This document shows, in pieces, positions 1 to 8,238 of a stretch of 64,000 nucleotides of DNA. A model generated the notes under the pieces. That model was not told the origin of the DNA. It did not search any database and saw nothing but the letters and a program-made list of their open reading frames with translations. Numbering within the stretch: the first letter of the stretch is position 1; the number at the start of each line of letters is the position of its first letter. The DNA comes from Bacillaceae bacterium OF18-1A. Lineage in GTDB: Bacteria; Bacillota; Bacilli; Bacillales; Bacillaceae_G. A program made the translations under genes and the position numbers. The stretch spans positions 1 to 64,000 of the forward strand of contig JAQEWB010000007.1 in NCBI GenBank assembly GCA_027694045.1. Direction: 5' to 3'.

Positions 1-51
1 AGACACCGCCCTTTCACGGCGGTAACACGGGTTCGAATCCCGTACGGGTCA
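1..51 (+). tRNA. tRNA-Glu (UUC), 3' part
   Basis: The window opens inside a tRNA. The visible part holds the anticodon stem-loop with TTC (reads Glu codons), a variable loop, the T arm with GGTTCGAATCC, and the 3' acceptor strand ending in discriminator A at 51. CCA is not encoded. The 5' acceptor and D arm lie before the window, so the identity rests on the anticodon. Confidence 0.9.
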
Positions 52-56
52 TAAAA

Positions 57-88
57 AAAGAGTCAGCAATATTGCTGACTCTTTTTTA
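57..88 (+). terminator. Rho-independent terminator after tRNA-Glu
   Basis: A perfect 11-bp inverted repeat (60-81, GAGTCAGCAAT/ATTGCTGACTC) is followed by a T run. It closes the tRNA transcript. Confidence 0.85.
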
Positions 89-182
89 TTGTGTATCCTC
101 CTCTTTTATCATCTTATTTTCCTCAAATAAATAAAGGAATTTAGGAAAAACTATGGTATGTATTAAAAGGAGGAGATAAAAA

Positions 183-602
183 ATGACGCGAGTTAGAGAC
201 TTTATGAGTACTCATATTGTACATTGTACACCGTTAGATAATGTATATGAGGCTGCTGTAAAAATGAAGGAAGAATCGGTTGGAATGATTCCTGTTGTTG
301 AAAATGAGCAAGTCGTTGGACTTGTTACTGATCGAGATTTAGTCATTCGAGGGATTGCTGAAAAACATCCTGGATCTAATAAAATTACAAATGTCATGAC
401 AACAAACATTGTTTCAGTATCTCCAGATGATTCAATTGAAACGGCTACAGAATTAATGGCACAATATCAAGTTAGACGCCTACCAGTGGTTGAGAATAGT
501 CAGCTTGTTGGGATGTTAGCACTAGGTGATTTAGCGATAAGGGAATCAGCCGATGATCAAGCAGGATTCGCTTTAAGTGAAATCTCTGAGCATACGAAAT
601 GA
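183..602 (+). CDS. Tandem CBS-domain protein (YhcV-like)
   Basis: A 139-aa cytosolic protein made almost wholly of two CBS repeats, roughly residues 5-60 and 70-125. Each repeat has the usual ending of the type GLVTDRDL or GMLALGDLA. Free-standing CBS pairs bind adenine nucleotides and act as energy or redox sensors. The length matches Bacillus YhcV. The ATG start has a strong AAAGGAGGAG site 8-10 bases upstream. It stands alone, with no catalytic domain fused and no operon partner, so its target is unknown. Confidence 0.85.
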   Translation: MTRVRDFMSTHIVHCTPLDNVYEAAVKMKEESVGMIPVVENEQVVGLVTDRDLVIRGIAEKHPGSNKITNVMTTNIVSVSPDDSIETATELMAQYQVRRLPVVENSQLVGMLALGDLAIRESADDQAGFALSEISEHTK

Positions 603-925
603 AATGAATATAAAGGTTAGTGGAAGCCTTGCTACCTGTAAATAGTGAAATGTATTATGTGTAAAAGTCAGATGCATTATTCTAGTATATATGGATTAAA
701 CTAATATGTTAGCATGATGTATCTGAGGCGTTATATAATAAGTAGACAGGTTAATAATTTCGACAGTTTTTTTAAATTTGTCATTCCTAATATTTAATAA
801 GAGAAAAGATGATATACTGATAGATATAAGTATTATATAAGATTTTGAATATAACAATATTTATTATTAATGATGTAGTAACGAGTTAATATTTCCTACG
901 TAGATAAAAAGGGAAGGGGAATTAT
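603..925. other. Intergenic stretch, no gene seen
   Basis: An AT-rich 323-bp gap between the CBS gene and the 383-aa gene. No good open frame with a ribosome site, tRNA, riboswitch motif or clear hairpin terminator was seen. It presumably carries the promoter of the gene at 926. Confidence 0.5.
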
Positions 926-2077
926 ATGAAAGCTGTACAAGGCGAACCAAATTGGAATTTGGTTACAGATACATATATAGAACCAAATAATTTCGCTGAA
1001 TTATTTTCTTTGCTTGTACCTCGTCATCCAAAAGGTGAAGGGAAAGAGCGAACTATACTAGTGTGGAAAGAAAAAGAATTTTATAAAGAAGAAAATTTAG
1101 TAGAATTTATCGTATATGGCATGAATAAAGTGAAAAATTTACCACAGTTTCATAAAGATGAAATTCCAACTTTGGTGCGTATTCTTCGTCTATGCCAAGA
1201 GATTGGGTGGTATGAAGAGGCAAATACTTTTATGGTTACACAAGGATTAGATGAGTTTGTTCATACTTCATTGGAATATGAAACATGGGATCTTTTGACG
1301 CAATCGGTTGCTTTAAACTATTTAATTATTAAATATCGTATTGGTGAATTAACAGATGGGGATGTAGAAATTTGGGATAGAGTTAAATTTAATGAGAAAT
1401 GTATAACAGATTGTAAGCATCTATTATCTCATAAAGAAGTATTGGAATTTACGTTCTTTTATATGTGTAAGAGAGCGAAAGTACTATCAAAAGAGCTATT
1501 AAATAGTGATATGATGAGTCTAGCAATGTATTGTAATACTTTCGTGTATGATTTGTATACACATGACTTATTACGAAAGTATCGTAAATGTACAGACTTC
1601 CTATCCTATTATGGACCTAGTCAAGCTGTTTTAGCTTGTCAAAGAGCTGTACTTTCTCAAATTTCAGATCGACTAGATCCATTAAAGACGACTCATGTAG
1701 ATGATTATTTATATGTGATGAAAGAAATGATGGAGCATATGACAATAGGAGTAATGGATCGATATGGTCATTTTATTGGAAAGTTACTATCGTATGTGCC
1801 ATTCTTTGAAATGATTCAAGTTCCACAGCATGCATATTATTGTGAAGAGTTACTATATATTTGTAAGGGCATTGAATATAAAGAAGAAATATTACGCAAT
1901 TATATATTTATACAATTACATGATTGTTTACCATCGTTCTTTAGACTGTTTCTTAAGAATAAACGTTATGCAACGATTCATGATATCCTGTTCTATTGGT
2001 GCGACGATGAACAAAGAATGAGTTTAGAGAAAAAATATAATCTTAGTTTTATTTATGAAAAATATGCTTGTGGTTAA
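926..2077 (+). CDS. Hypothetical protein, 383 aa
   Basis: I do not recognise this protein. It has no signal peptide or clear membrane segment, is rich in aromatic and charged residues, and looks largely helical, with several Cys spread through the chain. The ATG start follows GGGAAGGGGA with good spacing. Codon use resembles the neighbours. It is monocistronic, with a long 5' gap and a strong terminator after it. The helical, repeat-like character could suit a TPR-type scaffold, but no repeat consensus could be confirmed. Confidence 0.7.
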   Translation: MKAVQGEPNWNLVTDTYIEPNNFAELFSLLVPRHPKGEGKERTILVWKEKEFYKEENLVEFIVYGMNKVKNLPQFHKDEIPTLVRILRLCQEIGWYEEANTFMVTQGLDEFVHTSLEYETWDLLTQSVALNYLIIKYRIGELTDGDVEIWDRVKFNEKCITDCKHLLSHKEVLEFTFFYMCKRAKVLSKELLNSDMMSLAMYCNTFVYDLYTHDLLRKYRKCTDFLSYYGPSQAVLACQRAVLSQISDRLDPLKTTHVDDYLYVMKEMMEHMTIGVMDRYGHFIGKLLSYVPFFEMIQVPQHAYYCEELLYICKGIEYKEEILRNYIFIQLHDCLPSFFRLFLKNKRYATIHDILFYWCDDEQRMSLEKKYNLSFIYEKYACG

Positions 2078-2111
2078 ACACTATGTCTCATATGAAAATT
2101 TAATATAAATT

Positions 2112-2145
2112 AAAAAAGGATCTCATTTAGGCGAGATCCTTTTTT
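2112..2145. terminator. Bidirectional terminator
   Basis: The GGATCTC/GAGATCC stem is flanked by A and T runs, so it can stop both the forward 383-aa gene and the reverse operon that ends at 2148. Confidence 0.8.
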
Positions 2146-2147
2146 GT

Positions 2148-2303
2148 TTAGTAAAACAAGGAGAAAGTAATTAAAATAAGAAATAACATTCCATAAAGGA
2201 GGAATTGTGCAGTATAACTTCCTTGTATACCAAAAAAAGTATTTGTTTTTTCATATAAATTCAACATATATTTCATTGGATTATCTTTGAAAGATTGGTA
2301 CAC
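2148..2303 (-). CDS. Small membrane protein, 51 aa
   Basis: An easily missed short gene. It starts with GTG at 2303, preceded by GAGGAG at good spacing, and runs 51 codons to a TAA at 2148-2150. The N-terminal half is polar and the last ~20 residues are a single hydrophobic segment (FLLYGMLFLILITFSLF), suggesting a tail-anchored peptide. It begins 14 bp after the upstream membrane protein and ends at the shared terminator, so it is the third gene of the SH3/M23 operon. Function unknown. Confidence 0.65.
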   Translation of the reverse strand: MYQSFKDNPMKYMLNLYEKTNTFFGIQGSYTAQFLLYGMLFLILITFSLFY

Positions 2304-2317
2304 AGTGTCTCCTCTTT

Positions 2318-2650
2318 CTAAGCTTCTTGTTCAAGTTTTTTGTTATTAGGGACATGAATGTATCTAGCTATGAATAATAGAACAGCCATAAAGAAAACAG
2401 GAATTACAGTAGATAAATAAAAGCCGTTACTAATTATATTTGTTATAAGGGCACTCGCTAGAAAAATAGCATTATATATATGGGCGATTTTTTGTTTTAG
2501 TTGCACTTGGAATGATTCCATCAAAATTTCTAAAGCAACGAAAGCAATAATAATAGATAAAAATACAGTATTTGTATTATAAATGATTAAACAACAGATT
2601 AAGCCTAAAAAGGCTAAGTATTCAATTAAGAGAGGTATATTGCGTGGCAT
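2318..2650 (-). CDS. Hypothetical membrane protein, 110 aa
   Basis: A small hydrophobic protein with about four predicted membrane segments (around residues 7-25, 27-43, 58-76 and 78-96) and a charged C-terminal tail. No family was recognised. It begins six bases after the peptidase gene, with only a weak ribosome site, suggesting translational coupling. Its place between a secreted peptidoglycan peptidase and a 51-aa membrane peptide hints at an envelope role. Confidence 0.75.
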   Translation of the reverse strand: MPRNIPLLIEYLAFLGLICCLIIYNTNTVFLSIIIAFVALEILMESFQVQLKQKIAHIYNAIFLASALITNIISNGFYLSTVIPVFFMAVLLFIARYIHVPNNKKLEQEA

Positions 2651-2655
2651 ACAAT

Positions 2656-3816
2656 TTACCTAACTAAATAAGGCAGTGGATTTACTGCATTTGTTTTTTC
2701 AAAATTCCATTCTCCATTGTGTAATTCAAAATGAAGATGTTGTCCGTATGAATGACCTGTGTTTCCCATATGACCTACTAATTGACCAACCTGTACTTGA
2801 TCACCAGCTTGCACAGTACGATCTTTCATATGAGCATAAACTGTTGTATATAATTTCCCGTTTATTTGATGGGCGATGAAAACAACATTGCCATAGCTAG
2901 CTGAATAATAAGATTTTATCACTTTACCAGCAGCAGCAGCTTGGATAGAGACGTTTCCTTGAGCAGCAATATCTACGCCATAATGCATTTGTTCCCAGCG
3001 CATATCAAAGGTTGAACTAATTTTTCCTTGAGTAGGGAATTTGAAAACGGCTGGAATTGAAGAAGGTTGAGCTGTTTGTGCTTGTGCTTGCGTTTGATTT
3101 TGTACTATATAGTGTTTTGCCACATATCCGTATCCAGTGCCAAAACGAATTTTGTACCATGTGCCTACAGTTTCTACTACCTGTACTTGTGTACCGTTTT
3201 GTAATGAACCAAGTAGGGCACTACTTGTACTAGCGTTGCTACGTACATTAAGTTTCGGTGTTGCAACTGTGTATTTCGTATTGTTTTGAACTGTGGTGCC
3301 TTTTACTAAAGGCTGCGAGCCATTTGATACGAATGCTTTTTGTACGTAACCTGTTTTGCCATTATGTAAAATTTTGTACCAATCGCCTTGCTCTCCTTGG
3401 ATAGTAACGAACTTACCATTTGGTAATACATCTAAAATGGAAGATTCTAAATTAGGCTCAGAGCGAACGTTTAGTGCATTGGCATTGACGATGTATTGAT
3501 TATTAGATTGGAGTTTGTTTTTTAGTAGAATAGCATTTTTTTGTACATAACCTACTTTATTATGAACAGATACTTTATACCAATCGTTCGTTGTTTCAAG
3601 TATGTCCACTTTCGTATTAAAGCGAATTGTATCAATTGATTTGCTATTTGCGTTATCTGTTGTATATAGGGTTGCTTGATCGACTTTGACATATCCAGTT
3701 TTTACATTAGATAATTGTTCAGCGTTTGCTTGTTGTACATTTGTTTCTCCCATAGAAGGAAGTAAAGAAGCAATGGCTACAGTAGTTGCTGTTAAAGCAG
3801 TAGCTTTCATATTCAT
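2656..3816 (-). CDS. Secreted SH3-domain M23 peptidase
   Basis: A 386-aa exported cell-wall protein. It has a signal peptide (about 1-32, cut near NAEQ), three bacterial SH3 domains (about 38-97, 105-164, 180-238) with the ALNVRSEP-type motif, a Gln/Ala linker, and a C-terminal lysostaphin-type M23 metallopeptidase domain. The zinc ligands are visible: H278 and D282 in HYGVD, H329 in YAHM, and H360/H362 in HLHFE. It likely cleaves peptide cross-links or stems of peptidoglycan. The first ATG has AGGAGG ten bases upstream. It heads a three-gene reverse operon. Confidence 0.88.
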   Translation of the reverse strand: MNMKATALTATTVAIASLLPSMGETNVQQANAEQLSNVKTGYVKVDQATLYTTDNANSKSIDTIRFNTKVDILETTNDWYKVSVHNKVGYVQKNAILLKNKLQSNNQYIVNANALNVRSEPNLESSILDVLPNGKFVTIQGEQGDWYKILHNGKTGYVQKAFVSNGSQPLVKGTTVQNNTKYTVATPKLNVRSNASTSSALLGSLQNGTQVQVVETVGTWYKIRFGTGYGYVAKHYIVQNQTQAQAQTAQPSSIPAVFKFPTQGKISSTFDMRWEQMHYGVDIAAQGNVSIQAAAAGKVIKSYYSASYGNVVFIAHQINGKLYTTVYAHMKDRTVQAGDQVQVGQLVGHMGNTGHSYGQHLHFELHNGEWNFEKTNAVNPLPYLVR

Positions 3817-4041
3817 ATAATAGAGACCTCCTCTAGTTGTATAGTTGTAATTTTATTATAGTATAAAGATATAATATAGTGGGTGTATTCACATAAATGT
3901 AATATGAAATCAATATAAAAATAAATTTTTCGAGGATAATAATTCCTTTTTATACAATTAATTGGGATGTTATTTTCGAAAGTAGAATATAAGTATTATA
4001 TATCTTGGTTATTTTGTTGACAATTGAGAAAATTAAAACAG

Positions 4042-4070
4042 TTGATGATGTCTTATTACGATGTTATACT
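4042..4070 (+). promoter_or_regulatory. Probable sigma-A promoter of the thiamine operon
   Basis: TTGATG (4042-4047) and TATACT (4065-4070) are 17 bp apart. Transcription would begin about 20 bases before the first TPP aptamer. Confidence 0.6.
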
Positions 4071-4090
4071 GACAGTGATAATTTTATAGT

Positions 4091-4190
4091 TTGCTAGGAG
4101 AGCTGGTGTTGCCAGCTGAGAGGAAGACCTTAAGTCTCTGATCCTTTTTATTACCTGATCTAGATTATGCTAGCGTAGGGAAGCAATTCG
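4091..4190 (+). ncRNA. TPP riboswitch 1 (THI element)
   Basis: It has the conserved THI-box parts CTGAGA (4117-4122), ACCTGATCTAGATTATGCTAGCG and GGGAAGC. The P1 stem pairs TTGCT at 4091 with AGCAA near 4186. It is followed by its own terminator, so thiamine pyrophosphate should stop transcription here. It is the first of two aptamers in series. Confidence 0.93.
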
Positions 4191-4206
4191 GACACTAATA
4201 ATGAGT

Positions 4207-4245
4207 CCCCGTTTCTTTGCGTATAGAAACGGGGCTTTTTTATTT
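4207..4245 (+). terminator. Terminator of TPP riboswitch 1
   Basis: The CCCCGTTTC/GAAACGGGG stem is followed by a T tract. This is the off-state hairpin of the first expression platform. Confidence 0.88.
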
Positions 4246-4262
4246 GAAAATTGCATATTGAA

Positions 4263-4350
4263 ACCACTAGGGGTGCTTGTTGTGCTGAGAGAGGAATAAT
4301 CCTTAACCCTTACAGACCTGATCTAGGTAATACTAGCGAAGGGAAGTGGA
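4263..4350 (+). ncRNA. TPP riboswitch 2 (THI element)
   Basis: A second complete THI box: GGGGTGC, GCTGAGA, ACCTGATCTAGGTAATACTAGCG and GGGAAGTGG. P1 pairs CCACT (4264-4268) with AGTGG. The 3' strand GAAGTGG (4343-4349) is identical to the closing strand of the next terminator, so when ligand is absent it can pair with CCACTTC (4384-4390) as an antiterminator. Confidence 0.93.
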
Positions 4351-4381
4351 ACAACGAATAATATATAATTTTATTTGCTGT

Positions 4382-4412
4382 AACCACTTCTTATTTAGAA
4401 GTGGTTTTTTAT
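4382..4412 (+). terminator. Terminator of TPP riboswitch 2
   Basis: The AACCACTTC/GAAGTGGTT hairpin plus T run lies 30 bp before tenA. Its 5' arm is the predicted antiterminator target of the second aptamer. Confidence 0.88.
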
Positions 4413-4443
4413 TTAGATACATATATCGAAAGGGGATAGAGAA

Positions 4444-5139
4444 ATGAAATTTTGCGATAGATTATTAGAAACTGTGCAACCAGTTTGGGAGATGAGTCAT
4501 AATCATCCGTTTGTAGTTGGTATGGGGGATGGTACGTTAGAAAAGGATAAATTTCAATATTACATTATCCAAGATTATTTATATTTGTTGGATTATGCAA
4601 AGTTATATGCGATTGGTGTTGTAAAAGCAACGAATCCACAAGTGATGGGAAAATTTGCTGAACAAATTGATGGAATATTAAATGGAGAAATGACAATCCA
4701 TAAGCAGTATGCAAAAAGACTTGGAATTTCTGAACGAGAAATGGAGTCTGCAAAGCCGTCTGCTAAAAATCTAGCTTACACAAATTACATGATGTCTGTA
4801 TCTCAAAATGGCACACTTACGGAATTAATAGCAGCACTTCTTCCATGTATGTGGAGCTATTGGGAGATTGGAAAGCGTTTAAATGATATTCCTGGAGCAA
4901 GAGATCATGAGTTCTTTGGTGAATGGATTCAAGGATATAGTTCTGAAGAATACGGTAACCTTTGTATCTGGTTAATAGATTTATTAAATGAGATGGCAGT
5001 TGGAAAATCAGAGGAAGAGTTAGAGCGATTAGAAGAAATTTTCTTATATTCCAGCCGATTTGAATATTTATTCTGGGATATGTCCTATCGTAAGGAGATG
5101 TGGGGATTTGAGGTGCAAGAACATACTACAGTTTCATAA
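4444..5139 (+). CDS. tenA: Aminopyrimidine aminohydrolase TenA (thiaminase II)
   Basis: A 231-aa cytosolic enzyme of the TenA family. It hydrolyses 4-amino-5-aminomethyl-2-methylpyrimidine to the hydroxymethyl form, recycling the pyrimidine of degraded thiamine. The residues D44 (IIQDY), Y112 and catalytic C135 (LLPCMW) fall at the same numbers as in B. subtilis TenA, and the length is normal. It is the first gene after the tandem TPP riboswitches. The ABC transporter that follows probably imports its substrate precursor. Confidence 0.95.
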   Translation: MKFCDRLLETVQPVWEMSHNHPFVVGMGDGTLEKDKFQYYIIQDYLYLLDYAKLYAIGVVKATNPQVMGKFAEQIDGILNGEMTIHKQYAKRLGISEREMESAKPSAKNLAYTNYMMSVSQNGTLTELIAALLPCMWSYWEIGKRLNDIPGARDHEFFGEWIQGYSSEEYGNLCIWLIDLLNEMAVGKSEEELERLEEIFLYSSRFEYLFWDMSYRKEMWGFEVQEHTTVS

Positions 5140-5857
5140 TGTTTCTTTTCATTATGATGAGAAACCAATCATCAATGAATTAAATGCTTCTATACATGAG
5201 AAAGAGTTTGTAAGTATTATCGGACCGAGTGGATGTGGAAAAAGTACTTTATTTCGCCTTATTACAGGCTTAGAAGAGGCGAGTACTGGACAGATAGAGC
5301 TGACAGAAACAAAGAGCCATCCTGTCGGGTATATGCCTCAAAAAGATATGCTTTTGCCATGGAGGACGATTATTGAAAATGCTGCCCTGCCGTTAGAATG
5401 CCAAGGTGTACAGAAGAAAGAAGCACAAGTGAAGGCAAAGGAACTGTTGCATAAATTTGGTTTGCAAGGATACGAGAAGAAATATCCAAAAGATTTATCT
5501 GGTGGTATGAGGCAGCGCGTATCTTTTATCCGAACGTTATTAACGGGCGGGGAGATATTGTTGTTGGATGAACCGTTTAGCGCGTTGGATGCCTTAACGA
5601 AGGCATCTTTGCAAGAATGGTTGTTTGAACAATGGAAAGAGTGGGAAAAAACAATTTTATTTATTACTCATGATGTTGAAGAAGCTCTATTTCTTTCGAA
5701 TCGAATTTTAGTAGTAGAGCAGCAGCCAATAACGTCATTGACTGAGCGGATTGTGCCGCTTGACCATAATCGAACACGAAAAGATTTATATAAGCCGGAC
5801 GTGTTAGCGCTGAAAGAGGAACTCCTTAGTATGTTACAAAGGCAGGTACTTGTGTGA
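5108..5857 (+). CDS. thiZ: Pyrimidine ABC transporter ATPase (ThiZ-like)
   Basis: An ABC ATPase of about 249 aa, counted from TTG 5108. Walker A is GPSGCGKST (about residue 40), the signature is LSGGMRQR, and Walker B is ILLLDEPFSALD. A longer frame opens upstream, but TTG 5108 has AAGGAG ten bases before it and starts just before the family's usual first strand (LQFHNVSF). It overlaps the end of tenA by 32 bp, which implies coupling. With the next two genes it matches ThiXYZ, which imports formylaminopyrimidine for salvage. Confidence 0.85.
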   Translation: MRCKNILQFHNVSFHYDEKPIINELNASIHEKEFVSIIGPSGCGKSTLFRLITGLEEASTGQIELTETKSHPVGYMPQKDMLLPWRTIIENAALPLECQGVQKKEAQVKAKELLHKFGLQGYEKKYPKDLSGGMRQRVSFIRTLLTGGEILLLDEPFSALDALTKASLQEWLFEQWKEWEKTILFITHDVEEALFLSNRILVVEQQPITSLTERIVPLDHNRTRKDLYKPDVLALKEELLSMLQRQVLV

Positions 5858-6609
5858 TGAACCGATTGAAAGAATTAGTTCCTGCTATTACACTTTCTAG
5901 TATTTTACTAGCTGTGTGGGAAATAGGAGCAAGAATTGTAGATGAGATGTACATTTTACCGTCACCGTCTGCGATTGTAATGAAGATATGGAAACTAAAA
6001 GACATATTATTTACGGTTCATTTACCTGCAACGTTATACGTCGTTTTAATAGGTGTTGTTATTTCTATCGTATTAGGTGTAGGGCTAGCGATGTTAATGA
6101 ATGCGAGTACATGGATGGAAAGAGCATTTTATCCATTATTAGTTGCTTCACAAACGATTCCGATTACTGCGCTTGCTCCGCTATTTGTTTTATGGTTTGG
6201 ATACACAATTTGGAGTAAGGTTGTTGTCACAGTTTTAATTACGTTTTTCCCGATTGCGGTCAATACGTATGATGGACTGCGTAGTACAAAAAAAGAGTGG
6301 GAGGAGCTCTTAGTTACATACGGGGCAACGAAAAAAGATGTTTTTCTTAAGTTAAAGTTGCCATCTGCTCTTCCTTACTTTTTCTCAGCATTAAAAATTG
6401 CAGTTCCGCTTAGTGTTATCGGAGCAGCAATTGGAGAATGGCTCGGTGCACAAGCTGGACTTGGATATTTCAGTAAGAGAATGATGACGCAGTTAGATGG
6501 AGCTGGCGTATTTGCACCCATTGTATTGTTATCATTATTAGCTATTTTCTTCGTCATACTTATTTCCATATTAGAAAAGAAATTTATTAGTTGGAGGAAG
6601 CATTCATGA
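5857..6609 (+). CDS. thiX: Pyrimidine ABC transporter permease (ThiX-like)
   Basis: A 250-aa inner-membrane permease of the SsuC/TauC/NitT type with about six membrane segments and the cytoplasmic EAA loop (EELLVTYGATKKDVFLKLKLPSALPY). The ATG at 5857 shares a base with the ATPase stop (TGATG). A GTG at 5854 is a possible alternative. It forms the channel of the pyrimidine precursor importer. Confidence 0.85.
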   Translation: MNRLKELVPAITLSSILLAVWEIGARIVDEMYILPSPSAIVMKIWKLKDILFTVHLPATLYVVLIGVVISIVLGVGLAMLMNASTWMERAFYPLLVASQTIPITALAPLFVLWFGYTIWSKVVVTVLITFFPIAVNTYDGLRSTKKEWEELLVTYGATKKDVFLKLKLPSALPYFFSALKIAVPLSVIGAAIGEWLGAQAGLGYFSKRMMTQLDGAGVFAPIVLLSLLAIFFVILISILEKKFISWRKHS

Positions 6610-7607
6610 AATTATTAAAACGCATCTTTGTATTTACATTATTAGTTGCAATGATTGCAGGGTGTTCGAGTAATTCAGCATCAGATAAGAGCAAAAAAGA
6701 AAAAGAAATAACGGTCATGCTCGATTGGTATCCAAATGCGGTACATAGCTTTATTTATGCAGCAATTGAAAAAGGCTACTTTAAAGAGGAAGGGGTAAAG
6801 GTGAATATTAAATTCCCTTCTAATCCAACCGATCCATTAACGTTAGCTGCAGCAGGAAAAGTGACAGTTGGCTTGTATTATCAGCCAGATGTTGTTATGG
6901 CCAGAGCAAATGAACAAATTCCAGTGAAATCAATTGGAGCTGTCGTACGTTCACCATTAAATCATGTTGTATCTCTAAAATCAGCAGGTATTCAATCACC
7001 GAAAGATTTAGAAGGAAAAACAGTAGGCTATTCTGGAACACCTTTAAGTGAAGCGTATTTAAAAACGATGGTAAAAGAAGATGGTGGTAATCCAGATACA
7101 GTGAAAGTAGTCGATGTTGGATTTGATTTAGTACCAGCGTTAATTACAAAAAAGGTAGATGCTGTAACAGGGGCATATATTAACCATGAAGTACCTGTTA
7201 TGCGTCATGAAGGTCATGAACCAGCGTACTTTAACCCAGCTGACTATGGTGTGCCGAACTATCATGAGCTTGTTTTCGTGACAGGTGATAAAACGTTGAA
7301 AAAAGATAAGGAAGCATTACAAGCTTTCTTACGTGGTACGAAAAAAGGTTATGATTTCATGAAGAAAAACCCAGATGAAGCATTAAATATTTTATTAGAT
7401 CATCAAGAAAAAGAAAATTTCCCGCTTGTGCCAGAAGTTGAAAAAGAAAGCATGAAAATTTTATTAGAGAAGATGGAAACAAAAGATGAACCATTCTTGT
7501 CTGATTCAAAAGAATCTTGGGAGAAACAAAATAAATGGTTGAAAGATAAAGGGATGACGAAAGAAATCGTTCCAGCTGAGGAATTATTCGAAAACATTTT
7601 AAAGTAG
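6606..7607 (+). CDS. thiY: Pyrimidine-binding lipoprotein (ThiY-like)
   Basis: A 333-aa substrate-binding lipoprotein of the NMT1/THI5 family. The signal peptide ends in the lipobox IAGC, lipidated Cys20. The mature part has the family opening VMLDWYPNAVHSF. ATG 6606 was chosen because GGAGGAAG lies just upstream, and it overlaps the permease stop (ATGA). NMT1-type binders in thiamine operons take pyrimidine precursors, which suits the TenA salvage context. Confidence 0.88.
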   Translation: MKLLKRIFVFTLLVAMIAGCSSNSASDKSKKEKEITVMLDWYPNAVHSFIYAAIEKGYFKEEGVKVNIKFPSNPTDPLTLAAAGKVTVGLYYQPDVVMARANEQIPVKSIGAVVRSPLNHVVSLKSAGIQSPKDLEGKTVGYSGTPLSEAYLKTMVKEDGGNPDTVKVVDVGFDLVPALITKKVDAVTGAYINHEVPVMRHEGHEPAYFNPADYGVPNYHELVFVTGDKTLKKDKEALQAFLRGTKKGYDFMKKNPDEALNILLDHQEKENFPLVPEVEKESMKILLEKMETKDEPFLSDSKESWEKQNKWLKDKGMTKEIVPAEELFENILK

Positions 7608-7611
7608 GCGA

Positions 7612-8238
7612 ATGAATATGAAAAATGAGCTTCATGTAATCTCAAATGGTCACATGTCATTCGAAGAGCTAGTGAATGTAGCAATGCAAATTGAGAGTGA
7701 GATTGATTATTTGCATATTCGTGAGCGTGAGAAAAGTACGAAGGAATTATATGAAGGAGTGGAAAGTCTTTTATTGAAAGGCTTTCCGGCATCTAAACTT
7801 GTTATAAATGATCGAATTGATATCGCAATTTTATTAAATATTCCTCGCGTTCAGCTAGGGTACCGAAGCGCAGATGTAAGGTCAGTGAAAGAAAAGTTTT
7901 CTTATTTGCATGTCGGTTATTCTGTGCATTCTTTAGAAGAGGCAATCGATGCATTTAAGAATGGAGCGGATTCACTCGTCTATGGTCATGTATTTCCGAC
8001 AGACTGTAAAAAAGGTGTGCCCGCGAGAGGGCTTGAAGAAATTGCTGACATTGCAAGGTGCTTATCAATCCCGATTACGGCAATTGGAGGAATCACCACG
8101 GAAAACACAGCGGATGTTCTTACTAACGGTGTAAGTGGTATAGCAGTTATGTCGGGAATTATAAGCAGTACTAACCCATATAGAAAAGCGAAGTCTTATA
8201 AGGAATCGATAAGAAAGTGGGCGGAAAAACATGTGTGA
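7612..8238 (+). CDS. tenI: Thiazole tautomerase TenI
   Basis: A 208-aa TIM-barrel protein of the ThiE/TenI superfamily. TenI aromatises the ThiG product to the thiazole carboxylate. ThiE-like landmarks are LVINDRIDIA, a phosphate-binding AIGGIT, and GIAVMSGI. The sequence is closer to TenI than to ThiE, and its place just before thiO-thiS-thiG supports this. Ribosome site is weak (TAGGCG), and a second ATG at 7618 is possible. Thiamine-phosphate synthase activity cannot be excluded by eye. Confidence 0.82.
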   Translation: MNMKNELHVISNGHMSFEELVNVAMQIESEIDYLHIREREKSTKELYEGVESLLLKGFPASKLVINDRIDIAILLNIPRVQLGYRSADVRSVKEKFSYLHVGYSVHSLEEAIDAFKNGADSLVYGHVFPTDCKKGVPARGLEEIADIARCLSIPITAIGGITTENTADVLTNGVSGIAVMSGIISSTNPYRKAKSYKESIRKWAEKHV

